Assembly: GCA_003481005.1 (NCBI GenBank)
Contig: QUKC01000004.1
Location: forward strand, 142,661-206,660
Source of the DNA: Firmicutes bacterium TM09-10
GTDB lineage: Bacteria > Bacillota > Clostridia > Lachnospirales > Lachnospiraceae
Reading direction: 5' to 3'
Length of the DNA: 64,000 nt
Shown here piece by piece: positions 8,381-17,833 of this stretch. Both the position numbers and the translations under genes were made by a program. Each line of letters begins with the position of its first letter. Positions within the stretch are counted from its first letter, which is position 1. The notes below the pieces were generated by a model. The model worked only from the letters and a program-made list of their open reading frames with translations, had not been told where the DNA came from and ran no database searches.

Positions 8381-9706
8381 TCACTTATGACGCCGCGACA
8401 AAACAAAAAACAGCGCTGCTGCGCAGAGTATCGTCAGGAGCACCTGCCCGAAGAGCATGCCCTGGAACAGTCCGGGAATGCCGGAGAGCGGCAGGATGAA
8501 AAAAACGAAGAACAGCCGCACGGCGAGGGACAGGATTTGGAACAGAAAAGTACAGCCTGTTTTTCCAAGCCCGTTTAAAATCGAAAGCAGCGTCGTATTC
8601 AGGTACAGAAAAGGGCAGAGAAAACAAAACATCCGAATCAGCTGGCCGGCAAGCACGCTTCCAAACAGCGCAGAGCCGATGAAGTTTCCGCACAGAGAAA
8701 AGGCGGCAGTACAGCCGACGCCGATGAGAAGACAGAAGCGGGTGCACTGGAAAATGGCACTGTAGATGGCGCTCTGGTTATTCGAGGCGTCCGCACGGGA
8801 GATGGTCGGCATGAGCAGGACAGCAATCGAATTAGTCAGCGCGCCGGGAAACAGGATGCAGGTCATCGCCATGCCGGTGTATACGCCATAAGCAGAAAGC
8901 GCCTGATGGGAGGAATAGCCAAATAGCTGCAGGCTGACCGGGATGCGGGAGGATTCGATTGTTCCGAGCAGATGCAGGCAGACCCGCGTGGCGCACAGGG
9001 GTGCAGCGAAGGAAAACAGTCTGGAAAACAGCTCCGGCAGGGGGAGGTTGAGCGGAAGGCTTTCAGGCAGTTTTTTCGAAAAATGGATTCTTGCGGCAAA
9101 AACGGAAACCACCATGGAAGCGCATTCCCCGATGACAAGTCCGACTGCGGCGAGCTGAATCGTACAGGAAAGTCCGCGAGCTGTCGCATACTGCCAAAAA
9201 AGCATGACGCTGCCGACGCGGAAGCACTGTTCAAAAACCTGACAGAACGCCGGAAGAAAGGATTTTCGGATGCCGTAATAATAGCCGTTGATACACGAAT
9301 GGATACAGGCGGCGGGAAAGGAGAGGGCGGCGATTTTTAAAAGCGGCGCACAGCGCGTTTCTTTTAATAAAAAGTCGGAAATAAAATCAGCCTCCCGCCA
9401 GACAAAGAGCGTGCAGAGGCACGAAAGGACGAACGAGACGGACAGACCGGTAAGCAATATCCTGCGTTTGGCGTAGATTGCTGCTTCCGGTTCTGCGGCG
9501 GTAAATTTGGAGATTGAACTCTGGATGGCAGAGGTACACAGCGCAAAGGAAAGAGCGAGCACCGGACTGATCAGCTCATAGATGCCCATTTGCTCCGCAC
9601 CGAAGGTGCGGGAGAGGAAAATCCGGTAAAAAAAGCCGATAATGCGGCTGAAAACTCCGGCGGCAGTCAGCAAAAGAGCGCCCTTCAACAGATGATTTTT
9701 ATACAT
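8381..9706 (-). CDS. SpoVB/MurJ-like polysaccharide flippase (MOP superfamily)
   Basis: Integral membrane protein of 441 residues with 12-14 predicted hydrophobic helices. The N-terminal LLLTAAGVFSRIIGFFYRIFLSR is typical of the polysaccharide-transporter branch of the MOP exporters (SpoVB, MurJ, YtgP), which flip lipid-linked sugars across the membrane. The ATG at 9704-9706 starts the conserved part. Its ribosome site is weak, and the open frame reaches 9844, so the start is not certain. It is somewhat shorter than Bacillus SpoVB. A role in spore cortex or envelope synthesis is inferred from family only. Confidence 0.8.
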   Translation of the reverse strand: MYKNHLLKGALLLTAAGVFSRIIGFFYRIFLSRTFGAEQMGIYELISPVLALSFALCTSAIQSSISKFTAAEPEAAIYAKRRILLTGLSVSFVLSCLCTLFVWREADFISDFLLKETRCAPLLKIAALSFPAACIHSCINGYYYGIRKSFLPAFCQVFEQCFRVGSVMLFWQYATARGLSCTIQLAAVGLVIGECASMVVSVFAARIHFSKKLPESLPLNLPLPELFSRLFSFAAPLCATRVCLHLLGTIESSRIPVSLQLFGYSSHQALSAYGVYTGMAMTCILFPGALTNSIAVLLMPTISRADASNNQSAIYSAIFQCTRFCLLIGVGCTAAFSLCGNFIGSALFGSVLAGQLIRMFCFLCPFLYLNTTLLSILNGLGKTGCTFLFQILSLAVRLFFVFFILPLSGIPGLFQGMLFGQVLLTILCAAALFFVLSRRHK

Positions 9707-9851
9707 GGCAAAAAACGTCCCGGGAATCCTTACTGAAAGTATACGCGCAGGAACAAGGTGACAGAACTGCCCCTGCAGTGCCGCATATGTGTGGATCAAA
9801 AAAGCGTCACCACGCGTATCGGTGCGAAAAGCTGCAGTATGCATAAAACAG

Positions 9852-9880
9852 TTGCGCCGCCTGTTGTTTTACGGTATACT
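9852..9880 (+). promoter_or_regulatory. Promoter of purB
   Basis: TTGCGC (9852-9857) and TATACT (9875-9880) with 17-bp spacing. It overlaps the upstream end of the divergent flippase region. Confidence 0.65.
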
Positions 9881-9937
9881 TTCGGTGTCGAAATTGTTTT
9901 CAATAACCTAATACACAGGAGAGGATGGTTGTTTTTG

Positions 9938-11371
9938 ATGAGCACAGACAGATATACAAGCCCGTTATCGGAACGGTATGCAAGCCGCGAAATGCAGTTC
10001 ATTTTTTCTCAGGATATGAAGTTCCAGACCTGGAGAAGACTCTGGATTGCGTTGGCAGAGACAGAAAAGGAACTCGGACTTCCGATCACACAGGAGCAGA
10101 TCGATGAGCTGAAAAGCCATGCGACTGATATCAACTACGATGTGGCAAAAGCGCGCGAGAAGGAAGTGCGCCATGACGTTATGAGTCATGTGTATGCCTA
10201 CGGTGTACAGTGCCCGAAGGCGAAGGGCATTATCCATCTGGGAGCAACCTCCTGCTATGTAGGGGATAATACCGATATTATTATTATGGCAAAGGCCCTC
10301 GAGCTGGTTCGCAAAAAGCTGTTAAATGTCATCCGCGAGCTGGCAGATTTTGCAGACAAGCAGAAGGACCTGCCGACACTGGCATTTACCCATTTTCAGC
10401 CCGCGCAGCCTACGACAGTCGGTAAACGCGCCTCTCTGTGGCTGCAGGAGTTTTACATGGATCTGTGCGATCTGGACTATGTAAAGGATTCCCTGCGTCT
10501 GCTTGGTTCCAAGGGTACGACCGGTACACAGGCATCTTTCCTGGAATTGTTTGCGGGAGATCAGGAAAAGGTGGACCGCCTCGACCCCATGATCGCTGAA
10601 AAATTAGGCTTCCCCGGTTGCTATCCGGTATCCGGACAGACCTATTCCCGTAAAGTTGATACCAGAGTGATGAATGTGTTGGCCGGCATTGCAGCCAGTG
10701 CACACAAGATGTCCAACGATATCCGTCTGTTGCAGCATCTGAAAGAAGTGGAAGAACCCTTCGAAAAAAATCAGATCGGCTCCTCCGCGATGGCATATAA
10801 GAGAAACCCGATGCGCAGCGAAAGAATTGCATCTCTGTCCAGATATGTGATGGTGGACGCGTTAAATCCTGCGATCACATCTGCTTCCCAGTGGTTTGAG
10901 CGCACGCTGGACGATTCCGCGAACAAGAGAATTTCCATTGCGGAAGGCTTCCTTGCGATTGACGGCATTCTGGATCTTTGCATGAACGTCGTAGACGGCC
11001 TGGTTGTATATCCGAAAGTAATTGAGAAGCGCCTGCGCAGCGAGCTGCCGTTTATGGCGACCGAAAATATCATGATGGACGCAGTAAAGGCAGGCGGCGA
11101 CAGACAGGAGCTGCACGAGAGAATCCGCGAGCTTTCCATGGAAGCAGGACGCAGAGTAAAAGAAGAGGGTGCAGACAACCAGCTGATGGCGCTGATCGCG
11201 CAGGACGAAATGTTCCATCTTGACGAGGCTGCCCTGGAAGCTTCCCTCGAGCCCTCCAAATATGTCGGCTGCAGCGCACATCAGGTAGAGCGCTTCTTAA
11301 ACGACGTGATCCGTCCGTTGTTAAAAGAAAATGAAGCGGACCTTGGCATGAAGGCGGAAATCAACGTATAA
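9938..11371 (+). CDS. purB: Adenylosuccinate lyase
   Basis: Homotetrameric fumarase-superfamily enzyme that splits SAICAR and adenylosuccinate in purine synthesis. The 477-residue protein carries the superfamily signature GSSAMAYKRNPMRSE near residue 280, with the active-site serine loop and Lys/Asn. The start at 9938 (MSTDRYTSPLSERYAS) follows AGGAGAGGA; the frame is open upstream to 9758, but that segment crosses the promoter. purA lies 141 bp downstream with its own promoter, so both steps from IMP to AMP are adjacent. Confidence 0.96.
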   Translation: MSTDRYTSPLSERYASREMQFIFSQDMKFQTWRRLWIALAETEKELGLPITQEQIDELKSHATDINYDVAKAREKEVRHDVMSHVYAYGVQCPKAKGIIHLGATSCYVGDNTDIIIMAKALELVRKKLLNVIRELADFADKQKDLPTLAFTHFQPAQPTTVGKRASLWLQEFYMDLCDLDYVKDSLRLLGSKGTTGTQASFLELFAGDQEKVDRLDPMIAEKLGFPGCYPVSGQTYSRKVDTRVMNVLAGIAASAHKMSNDIRLLQHLKEVEEPFEKNQIGSSAMAYKRNPMRSERIASLSRYVMVDALNPAITSASQWFERTLDDSANKRISIAEGFLAIDGILDLCMNVVDGLVVYPKVIEKRLRSELPFMATENIMMDAVKAGGDRQELHERIRELSMEAGRRVKEEGADNQLMALIAQDEMFHLDEAALEASLEPSKYVGCSAHQVERFLNDVIRPLLKENEADLGMKAEINV

Positions 11372-11404
11372 GCTATGCTTATGGGAAATATAAAATTTAT
11401 TGAT

Positions 11405-11432
11405 TTTACTTATATAAAAAATCTGCTATACT
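11405..11432 (+). promoter_or_regulatory. Promoter of purA
   Basis: TTTACT (11405-11410) and TATACT (11427-11432), 16-bp spacing, in the purB-purA gap. Confidence 0.6.
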
Positions 11433-11512
11433 GAATCAGTAAGATGACATATGCGCTGATGGGACAGCGCACATAAAGGGATGCCGCTTTTGGCGGCAGA
11501 ATGAGAGGAAAA

Positions 11513-12802
11513 ATGGTTAAAGCAGTAGTAGGTGCAAACTGGGGCGATGAAGGAAAAGGCAAGATTACAGACATGCTTGCGAAGGAAGCGGATATTGTTA
11601 TCCGTTTTCAGGGCGGTGCAAATGCCGGACATACGATTGTCAACGATTACGGCAAATTTGCGCTTCACACACTGCCGTCCGGCGTGTTCTACAGCCATAT
11701 TACCAACATCATCGGCAACGGTGTTGCACTGGATATTCCAAAAGTATTTAACGAGGTCAACCAGCTGGTAGAGCGGGGCGTACCGGCACCGCATCTGATG
11801 ATTTCCGACAGGGCACAGGTGGTAATGCCCTATCATATTTTACAGGATACCTATGAAGAAGCGCGTCTGGCAGGCAAGTCCTACGGCTCTACCAAGTCCG
11901 GCATTGCGCCGTTTTATTCCGACAAGTTCGCAAAGATCGGTTTCCAGGTCAGCGAGCTGTTTGACGACGAGGTGCTGGAAGAAAAGGTGCAGAAGGTCTG
12001 CGAACTCAAAAATGTCCTGTTCGTGAATTTGTATCATCAGGAACCGCTCGATCCCAAAGAGCTGTTAAATACCCTGCATGAATACCGCGACATGGTAGCT
12101 CCTTATGTGGGCAACGTGTCCGAGTTCTTATATCAGGCGGTCAAAGAAGGCAAAAACATCCTGTTGGAAGGTCAGCTGGGTACGATGAAAGACCCTGACC
12201 ACGGCATTTACCCGATGGTAACGTCTTCTTCCACACTGGCAGCATACGGCGCAATCGGCGCAGGCATTCCGCCTTATGAAATCAAAAAGATTATTGCCGT
12301 TACCAAGGCATATTCCTCCGCAGTCGGTGCAGGTGCATTTGTTTCTGAAATCTTCGGTGACGAAGCGGATGAGCTGAGAAGAAGAGGCGGCGACGGCGGC
12401 GAATTCGGCGCGACAACCGGTCGTCCGAGAAGAATGGGCTGGTACGACTGCGTTGCTTCCCACTACGGATGCAGACTGCAGGGCGCGACCGACGTTGCGC
12501 TGACCGTTCTGGACGTTCTGGGTTATCTGGATGAAATCCCGGTTTGCGTCGGCTATGAAATCGACGGTCAGGTGACAAAGGAGTTCCCGGTTACCTGCAA
12601 GCTGGAAAAAGCGAAGCCTGTATACGAGGTTCTGCCCGGCTGGAAATGCGATATCCGTGGCATCCGGACCTATGAAGAGCTGCCGGAAAACTGCCGCAAG
12701 TACATTGAGTTCATCGAAAACCAGATCGGCTATCCGATTACAATGGTATCCAACGGCCCTGGCAGAGATGACATCATCTACAGAAACAGCCCGCTGGCAT
12801 AA
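11513..12802 (+). CDS. purA: Adenylosuccinate synthetase
   Basis: Converts IMP, aspartate and GTP to adenylosuccinate. The 429-residue protein starts with the GTP-binding loop GANWGDEGKGK, whose Asp is the catalytic base, followed by GGANAGHT with the catalytic His. TTGRPRRMGW is the IMP/aspartate region. The ATG at 11513 is chosen because GAGAGGAAA is correctly spaced; an in-frame ATG at 11501 lies inside that site. The terminator is merged with the start region of the LysR gene downstream. Confidence 0.97.
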   Translation: MVKAVVGANWGDEGKGKITDMLAKEADIVIRFQGGANAGHTIVNDYGKFALHTLPSGVFYSHITNIIGNGVALDIPKVFNEVNQLVERGVPAPHLMISDRAQVVMPYHILQDTYEEARLAGKSYGSTKSGIAPFYSDKFAKIGFQVSELFDDEVLEEKVQKVCELKNVLFVNLYHQEPLDPKELLNTLHEYRDMVAPYVGNVSEFLYQAVKEGKNILLEGQLGTMKDPDHGIYPMVTSSSTLAAYGAIGAGIPPYEIKKIIAVTKAYSSAVGAGAFVSEIFGDEADELRRRGGDGGEFGATTGRPRRMGWYDCVASHYGCRLQGATDVALTVLDVLGYLDEIPVCVGYEIDGQVTKEFPVTCKLEKAKPVYEVLPGWKCDIRGIRTYEELPENCRKYIEFIENQIGYPITMVSNGPGRDDIIYRNSPLA

Positions 12803-12881
12803 GACAGTTCCCAAGAACCCTGGATGATTTTCCACAGGCAGGGTTGCCTGCAAGCGCGAAAGCGACAAGGAAACTTCCTGG

Positions 12882-12910
12882 ATGACAGAAATTCTAAAAT
12901 CCCTTATAAT
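12882..12910 (+). promoter_or_regulatory. Promoter of the LysR-type regulator gene
   Basis: ATGACA (12882-12887) and TATAAT (12905-12910), 17-bp spacing. The -10 box lies inside the 5' arm of the purA terminator stem. Confidence 0.6.
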
Positions 12911-12975
12911 AGAGTCATGGCTCATTGCCTCATTTTCGGGCGGCGGCCATCGACTCTGTGATAGGGGATTTTTTT
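12896..12975 (+). terminator. purA terminator superimposed on the LysR gene ribosome site
   Basis: AAAATCCC (12896-12903) and AGAGTC (12911-12916) pair with GACTCT (12952-12957) and GGGATTTT (12965-12972), followed by a seven-T run ending one base before the ATG. The 3' arm also holds the AGGGGAT ribosome site. Confidence 0.65.
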
Positions 12976-12976
12976 G

Positions 12977-13894
12977 ATGACAGCAAATCTGGAATATTAT
13001 CGTGTTTTTTATTATGTGGCACGCTGCAGCTCAGTGACAAAGGCGGCGGCAGCGCTTTCCTTGTCCCAGCCGGCGGTCAGCCAGAGCATCCGGCAGCTGG
13101 AAAAGACCCTCGGCAGCAGCCTGTTTGTGCGCAGTGCGCGTGGAATCAGCCTGACGGCGGAAGGAAAAATCCTGTACGAATATGTGGAAAAAGGGTATAG
13201 CGCATTTCTTGCCGGGGAAAAGCGGCTGTCGCAGATGCAGAACCTGGAATGCGGTGAAATTACGATCGGGGCGTCCGATATGACGCTGCGTTTTTTTCTG
13301 TTACCGTATCTGGAACGGTTCCATGAAAAATATCCGGGGGTGCGGTTTCAGATTACGAATGGTCCGACGCCTGCGACGATGGGACTTTTAAAAGAGAAAA
13401 AGATCGATTTTGGAGTCGTATCCGGTCCTCTGGAAAAGCAGGAGGGCGTCCGCCTGATGCCTGTGCGTAAAATTGAAGATATTTTTGTGGCGGGACGAAA
13501 CTTTCTGGAATATACCTGTCAGAAACAACCGCTTTCCGTCCTGGAAAAAGTGCCGCTTATCATGTTGGATCAGGATACAAGCACAAGACGTTATGTCCAG
13601 CGTTTTTTGAAGCAGAGAAAGGTGTTCGTCCACCCGGAGTTCGAGCTTGCAACGAGTGATATGATCGTGCAGTTTGCCTTGAGAAACCTCGGTGTCGGAA
13701 GCGTTGTGCGCGATTTTGCCAAAAAGGAGCTGGACAGCAGAGAGCTGATAGAGTTAAAATTGGAAGAGCAGCTGCCGCAGCGGGAGTTTTTCGTCGTGAC
13801 GGAGGAAAAAGGCAGCAGCAGTCTGGCGGCGCAGGAACTTTTGCGGATGCTGTCAGAAACAGCAGAAGAAAATGAGGGAGGCGATCGGATATGA
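12977..13894 (+). CDS. LysR-family transcriptional regulator
   Basis: A 305-residue DNA-binding regulator. Residues 1-60 form the winged helix-turn-helix (YYRVFYYVARCSSVTKAAAALSLSQPAVSQSIRQLE), followed by a substrate-binding domain (about 90-290) that would sense a small molecule. The ATG at 12977 is preferred over the adjacent upstream TTG, with AGGGGAT at good spacing. The HAD-hydrolase gene overlaps its stop by 4 bp and is likely translationally coupled, so the regulated pathway may involve a phosphorylated substrate, but the ligand is unknown. Confidence 0.93.
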   Translation: MTANLEYYRVFYYVARCSSVTKAAAALSLSQPAVSQSIRQLEKTLGSSLFVRSARGISLTAEGKILYEYVEKGYSAFLAGEKRLSQMQNLECGEITIGASDMTLRFFLLPYLERFHEKYPGVRFQITNGPTPATMGLLKEKKIDFGVVSGPLEKQEGVRLMPVRKIEDIFVAGRNFLEYTCQKQPLSVLEKVPLIMLDQDTSTRRYVQRFLKQRKVFVHPEFELATSDMIVQFALRNLGVGSVVRDFAKKELDSRELIELKLEEQLPQREFFVVTEEKGSSSLAAQELLRMLSETAEENEGGDRI

Positions 13895-14493
13895 TCAGAA
13901 CAATTATCAGCGATATCGGAAACGTATTATCCGGTTTTACCTGGTACGATTTTTATAAAAGCAAGGGATATTCGGAAGAAATGGTGGAGCGTCTGGCAAA
14001 GGCGACGGTAGGGAGTGACATCTGGAAAGAATATGACCGCGGCGTCCTTTCCGAAGAGGAAATTTTGAACCGGTTTATTGCAAACGATCCGGAGCTGGAA
14101 GAAGACCTTCGCAAAACGCTGGCAAACGTCCACGGCATCATGGAGCGTTATGATTATGCGATTCCGTGGATTGAAGAGTTAAAGGCGAAGGGCTATCAGT
14201 TCCTGGTGCTGTCGAATTTTTCCAGAAAGGTGCTGCGTGAGTGCTGGAGCGAGCTGGATTTTCTGCCGTATGTGGATGGCGGCATCCTTTCGTGTCAGGA
14301 TAAGCTAATCAAGCCGATGCCGGAAATTTATTCGCTGATTTTAAGCCGGTATCATTTAAAACCGGAGGAATGTGTCTTTATGGACGATATTTTGGAAAAT
14401 GTGGAAGCTGCCCGCAGAGCCGGGATCAATGCCTTTGTATTTGAAAATCAGGAACAGGCAAAGCAGATGCTTCGGACGTTTGGAGTAGAGTAG
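13891..14493 (+). CDS. HAD-superfamily (subfamily IA) hydrolase
   Basis: A 200-residue phosphatase-type protein. The C-terminal HAD motif FMDDILENVEAARRAGI and the motif II region VLSNFS are clear. The N-terminal motif I reads ISDIGNVL, with the first Asp as nucleophile and Gly in place of the acid/base Asp two residues on. That D-x-G form occurs in YihX-like HADs. It overlaps the LysR gene by 4 bp. Substrate cannot be assigned. Confidence 0.85.
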   Translation: MIRTIISDIGNVLSGFTWYDFYKSKGYSEEMVERLAKATVGSDIWKEYDRGVLSEEEILNRFIANDPELEEDLRKTLANVHGIMERYDYAIPWIEELKAKGYQFLVLSNFSRKVLRECWSELDFLPYVDGGILSCQDKLIKPMPEIYSLILSRYHLKPEECVFMDDILENVEAARRAGINAFVFENQEQAKQMLRTFGVE

Positions 14494-14494
14494 G

Positions 14495-14526
14495 GTGAAA
14501 CATAAGCGAGATCCCTTATGTTTCAC
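14495..14526 (+). repeat. Perfect inverted repeat after the HAD gene
   Basis: GTGAAACATAAG (14495-14506) and CTTATGTTTCAC (14515-14526) form a perfect 12-bp stem with an 8-base loop directly after the stop codon. There is no T-run, so it may protect the 3' end or be a weak terminator. Confidence 0.6.
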
Positions 14527-14608
14527 ACGGCTATTTATACCGGGCATCACAAAGCAGCGGTGAACGCAGAGCAGAGCTGGAAGTTCTGCCTGCGGAATGG
14601 AGAGTAAC

Positions 14609-15550
14609 ATGGTGAAACGATATATAACTCAGGGAAATCTGCTGATGGAGGTCAATCGGGCGGATGGCGGCTGCTGGGTGAACCTGGTTGCGCCGACCCT
14701 GGAAGAATGTGTGCAGATTGCACAGGAATTTCAGATTGACCTTGCGGATGTCCGCGCCGCGCTGGATGATGAGGAAAGCTCCCGTGTGGACGTCAGCAAC
14801 GAATATTCCCTGATTTTATTCGACGTTCCGTCTGTGGAATACCGTCATCAGCGGGAAGCGTATACGACCATACCGCTCGGTCTGATCTTGGTGAACGATG
14901 TGCTGCTGACTGTATGTGCGGAAGCAACGCCGGTTCTGAAAAATTTTCTGGAAAATACGGTCAAGGAGTTCAGCACTAAAAAACAGATGCGCTTTATCTA
15001 CCAGATTTTTTTGCGTTCCTGCATGCTGTATCAGTCTTATCTGCGCATTATCGATCGCAAGCGGAAGGAGATCGAGGCGCATATTGGGGACGATACGGAG
15101 GAAATGGAGCTGATCGACTTACATGAGCTGGAATCCAACCTCGTATACTTTGATACGTCGCTGCGTGCCAACAAGGTCGTACTGGATCGTCTGATGCGCT
15201 ATAGCCGCATCAAGAAATACCCGGAGGATCAAGACCTTTTGGACGACGTTGTGGTCGAAAACCAGCAGGCGATCGAAATGACGCGGATCTACCGGGACAT
15301 TATCCAGGGAACGAGAGAGCTGCTTTCCTCCCTGATGGATAATCGCTTAAACAGCGCGATGAAATACCTTGCGTCGATCACGATCGTCATGGCGATCCCG
15401 ACGATAATTTCCGGCATTTACGGAATGAACGTTTCCGAAAAATGGATGCCGCTGGCTCATACGCCTTACGGTTTCGGGATTATCTGCGTGCTGATTTTAG
15501 TTGCATGCGTGATTACGATGAAAGTGCTGAAAAAGAGAAAGATGCTGTAG
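14609..15550 (+). CDS. CorA-family magnesium/divalent cation transporter
   Basis: Pentameric Mg2+ channel-type transporter, 313 residues. A large N-terminal cytoplasmic domain (about 1-245) is followed by two C-terminal membrane helices. The signature GMN occurs as IYGMN at the end of the first helix, which lines the ion entrance. The start ATG 14609 follows GGAGAG at good spacing; the alternative ATG at 14597 has a weaker site. The protein ends in a basic KVLKKRKML tail. A bidirectional terminator lies downstream. Confidence 0.93.
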   Translation: MVKRYITQGNLLMEVNRADGGCWVNLVAPTLEECVQIAQEFQIDLADVRAALDDEESSRVDVSNEYSLILFDVPSVEYRHQREAYTTIPLGLILVNDVLLTVCAEATPVLKNFLENTVKEFSTKKQMRFIYQIFLRSCMLYQSYLRIIDRKRKEIEAHIGDDTEEMELIDLHELESNLVYFDTSLRANKVVLDRLMRYSRIKKYPEDQDLLDDVVVENQQAIEMTRIYRDIIQGTRELLSSLMDNRLNSAMKYLASITIVMAIPTIISGIYGMNVSEKWMPLAHTPYGFGIICVLILVACVITMKVLKKRKML

Positions 15551-15578
15551 AAGCGTAAAAAAGTGTGTACGAAAGCTG

Positions 15579-15626
15579 AAAAAGTGCTGCTGCCCGGGAA
15601 ATAGTTGCCGGTGCAACAGCACTTTT
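15579..15626. terminator. Bidirectional terminator between corA and the minus-strand membrane gene
   Basis: AAAAGTGCTGCTG pairs with CAACAGCACTTTT; A-run on the left and T-run on the right serve both converging genes. Confidence 0.8.
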
Positions 15627-15631
15627 GCGTT

Positions 15632-15919
15632 TTAGTTCTGCGCAGCATTTGCCTCGTCCTCGTTCTGCGTGCGGTCCGCGTCGGTCTGTCCGATATCGAA
15701 GGATGCGATCGTGTGCTTCTGTTCAAACTGCCCGTAAAGCCAGATGAAAATCCAGAGCAGGATCGGGACTGCAACCGTGCAGATCAGACAGCCGGAAAAG
15801 AGCCGCTGCCAACCGGGAAACGCAAAAATTGCGCTGAGGAGCGTGATGAGATAGAGCGCTGCTAAAAGGACGATACAAACAATGGCAGCGATTTGCTTTG
15901 CTGTTTTTTTCTTCTTCAT
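15632..15919 (-). CDS. Small two-helix membrane protein, unknown
   Basis: A 95-residue protein with a KKKKTAKQ start, two hydrophobic helices (about 9-30 and 38-62) and a hydrophilic Asp/Asn/Gln-rich tail. The start at 15917-15919 follows GGAGACTCTT; a longer frame to 15958 lacks a site. I do not recognise the family. It stands alone, convergent with corA and divergent from the GDSL gene. Confidence 0.6.
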   Translation of the reverse strand: MKKKKTAKQIAAIVCIVLLAALYLITLLSAIFAFPGWQRLFSGCLICTVAVPILLWIFIWLYGQFEQKHTIASFDIGQTDADRTQNEDEANAAQN

Positions 15920-15972
15920 AAGAGTCTCCATTCTGCCGTCGCAGGACGGCTGAAACAAATTCGATTCGGTAC

Positions 15973-16000
15973 TTTACATTGCCGATGATAATGCTACAAT
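15973..16000 (+). promoter_or_regulatory. Promoter of the GDSL esterase gene
   Basis: TTTACA (15973-15978) and TACAAT (15995-16000), 16-bp spacing. Confidence 0.65.
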
Positions 16001-16057
16001 ATGCTTGATAGCATACATCAAAGAGGAGCGCTTTGCAAGCGCAGGAGGGAACAAAAG

Positions 16058-16741
16058 ATGATATTTGAACCAATGGACAGAATTGTATTTGCAGGGGATT
16101 CGGTAACAGATATGGGAAGCGCACAGCCTGTGGGGGAAGGTTTGTTTGATAATGTAGGTCAGAGCTATGTGCGTATCATCGAGAACATGCTGAGCACCTG
16201 GTATCCGGAAGTGTATCTGCGTGTGACCAATTCCGGTGTTTCCGGCAACACGAGCAGAGATCTGCTGCAGCGTTTTGATTCGGATGTTGTTGCACTGAAT
16301 CCGGATTGGGTTTCGATCTGCATCGGCATCAACGACGTATGGAGACAGTTTGACAGCCCGGCGATTCCGGACGGACAGGTGATGCCCGAAGAATACGAAG
16401 CAAATCTGGAAAAAATGATTCTTTCGGTAAAAGGAAAAGTAAAGGGCATCTTTATTTTGACGCCTTATTATATGGAGCCTAATCCGCAGGACTGGATGCG
16501 CAAGAGAATGGACGAATACGGTGCGATCTGCAAAAAGCTGGCTGCAAAGCACGGCTGCTGTCTGGTTGATCTGCAGGAGGTATTCAACCGGTATTTTGAG
16601 TATCGTCATTCTTCCTATATTGCATGGGACAGAGTGCATCCGAACCTGATCGGCGCAACTGTAATCGCAAAAGCATTTTTATCCCACTGCGGTTTTGAAT
16701 ACGACCATCAGCCTGCAAAAAAAGAAACGCAGACCTGTTAA
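16058..16741 (+). CDS. SGNH/GDSL-family hydrolase (carbohydrate esterase-like)
   Basis: A 227-residue cytoplasmic hydrolase. The SGNH blocks are present: FAGDSVTDMG (nucleophile Ser), NSGVSGNTSRD (oxyanion Gly), IGINDVW (Asn) and WDRVHPN (catalytic Asp-x-x-His). This version resembles bacterial acetyl-xylan or rhamnogalacturonan acetylesterases that act on imported glycan fragments. There is no signal peptide. AGGAGGGA precedes the ATG. Substrate is inferred from family only. Confidence 0.88.
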   Translation: MIFEPMDRIVFAGDSVTDMGSAQPVGEGLFDNVGQSYVRIIENMLSTWYPEVYLRVTNSGVSGNTSRDLLQRFDSDVVALNPDWVSICIGINDVWRQFDSPAIPDGQVMPEEYEANLEKMILSVKGKVKGIFILTPYYMEPNPQDWMRKRMDEYGAICKKLAAKHGCCLVDLQEVFNRYFEYRHSSYIAWDRVHPNLIGATVIAKAFLSHCGFEYDHQPAKKETQTC

Positions 16742-16768
16742 GCGGCAAAGTGTTCACAGATTTTTTGC

Positions 16769-16797
16769 TTGCACAAATCGGGGGTCTGGGCTATAAT
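16769..16797 (+). promoter_or_regulatory. Promoter of the SEC-C protein gene
   Basis: TTGCAC (16769-16774) and TATAAT (16792-16797), 17-bp spacing, giving a leader of about 80 nt. Confidence 0.7.
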
Positions 16798-16885
16798 AAT
16801 GCAAAGTATGGATGCCCGTGCAAAAATGGGCGTGCGAAATGCAAAGGGAGCAATCCCGTCAGAAATTTAATTGAGGTGAAGAAAT

Positions 16886-17392
<507 letters not shown>

Positions 17393-17402
17393 TCAAAGGC
17401 TC

Positions 17403-17431
17403 TTTACAAATCGAAACAGATCGATTAAGAT
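17403..17431 (+). promoter_or_regulatory. Promoter of the thrS leader
   Basis: TTTACA (17403-17408) and TAAGAT (17426-17431), 17-bp spacing; start of transcription near 17438. Confidence 0.6.
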
Positions 17432-17437
17432 AAGGGC

Positions 17438-17706
17438 AGAATTTGATAAAAAGACAACGCGTGGAAGAGAAGAGTAATCCCGGAATCTGTATCAGAGAGA
17501 AACGCCGGTATCTGCATTGCAGAGCTGTGCTGGAAGCGTTTTGACAGAGGTCTCGTATGAAAACCATCTCGGAGCGGTCCTTAATCGGACACGGTGATTC
17601 CGTTATCATCAAAAGAGCGGCAGACTGCTGTTGCAGATCTGCAAAATGGGTGGAACCGCGCTGAAGCGTCCCATGTACATCGCAAGGTGTGCATGGGACT
17701 TTTTTA
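17438..17706 (+). promoter_or_regulatory. T-box riboswitch (threonine) upstream of thrS
   Basis: The T-box signature GGGTGGAACCGCG (about 17648-17660) is intact and is followed by the terminator stem GTCCCATG/CATGGGAC (17668-17675 / 17692-17699) with a T-run. Uncharged tRNA-Thr would pair through its ACCA end with the UGGA of the T-box and stabilise the antiterminator. The likely specifier codon is ACC at 17563-17565 (threonine), followed by the usual purine. The specifier is inferred by position; a covariance model search would settle the fold. Confidence 0.9.
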
Positions 17707-17833
17707 TCGTATAGGAAACTTCGTTTCTAAACGATAAAAACGCTTCGCGAGGATGCGCACTCAGCGCAAGGGTAGATGGTTGCTGAAGCAACCGCGCCTC
17801 GGCGCGAGAATGTGCCAGGGCACATTCTTTTTT
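17705..17833 (+). repeat. Terminator-linked multi-hairpin element, family 1, copy 1
   Basis: A 129-bp unit that begins at the end of the T-box terminator T-run. Order: variable hairpin starting TATCGTATAG, a GCGC-actca-GCGC type stem, GGTTGCTGAAGCAACC, CGCGCCTCGGCGCG, then AGAATGTGCC/GGCACATTCT followed by a T-run. It is nearly identical in its right part to copies at 27549, 36992 and 54739. It stands between the riboswitch and the thrS start. Confidence 0.9.

Noticed and set aside
12128..12925. 265-codon minus-strand frame opposite purA
   Set aside because: purA is complete and certain on the other strand; the frame has no recognisable motif.
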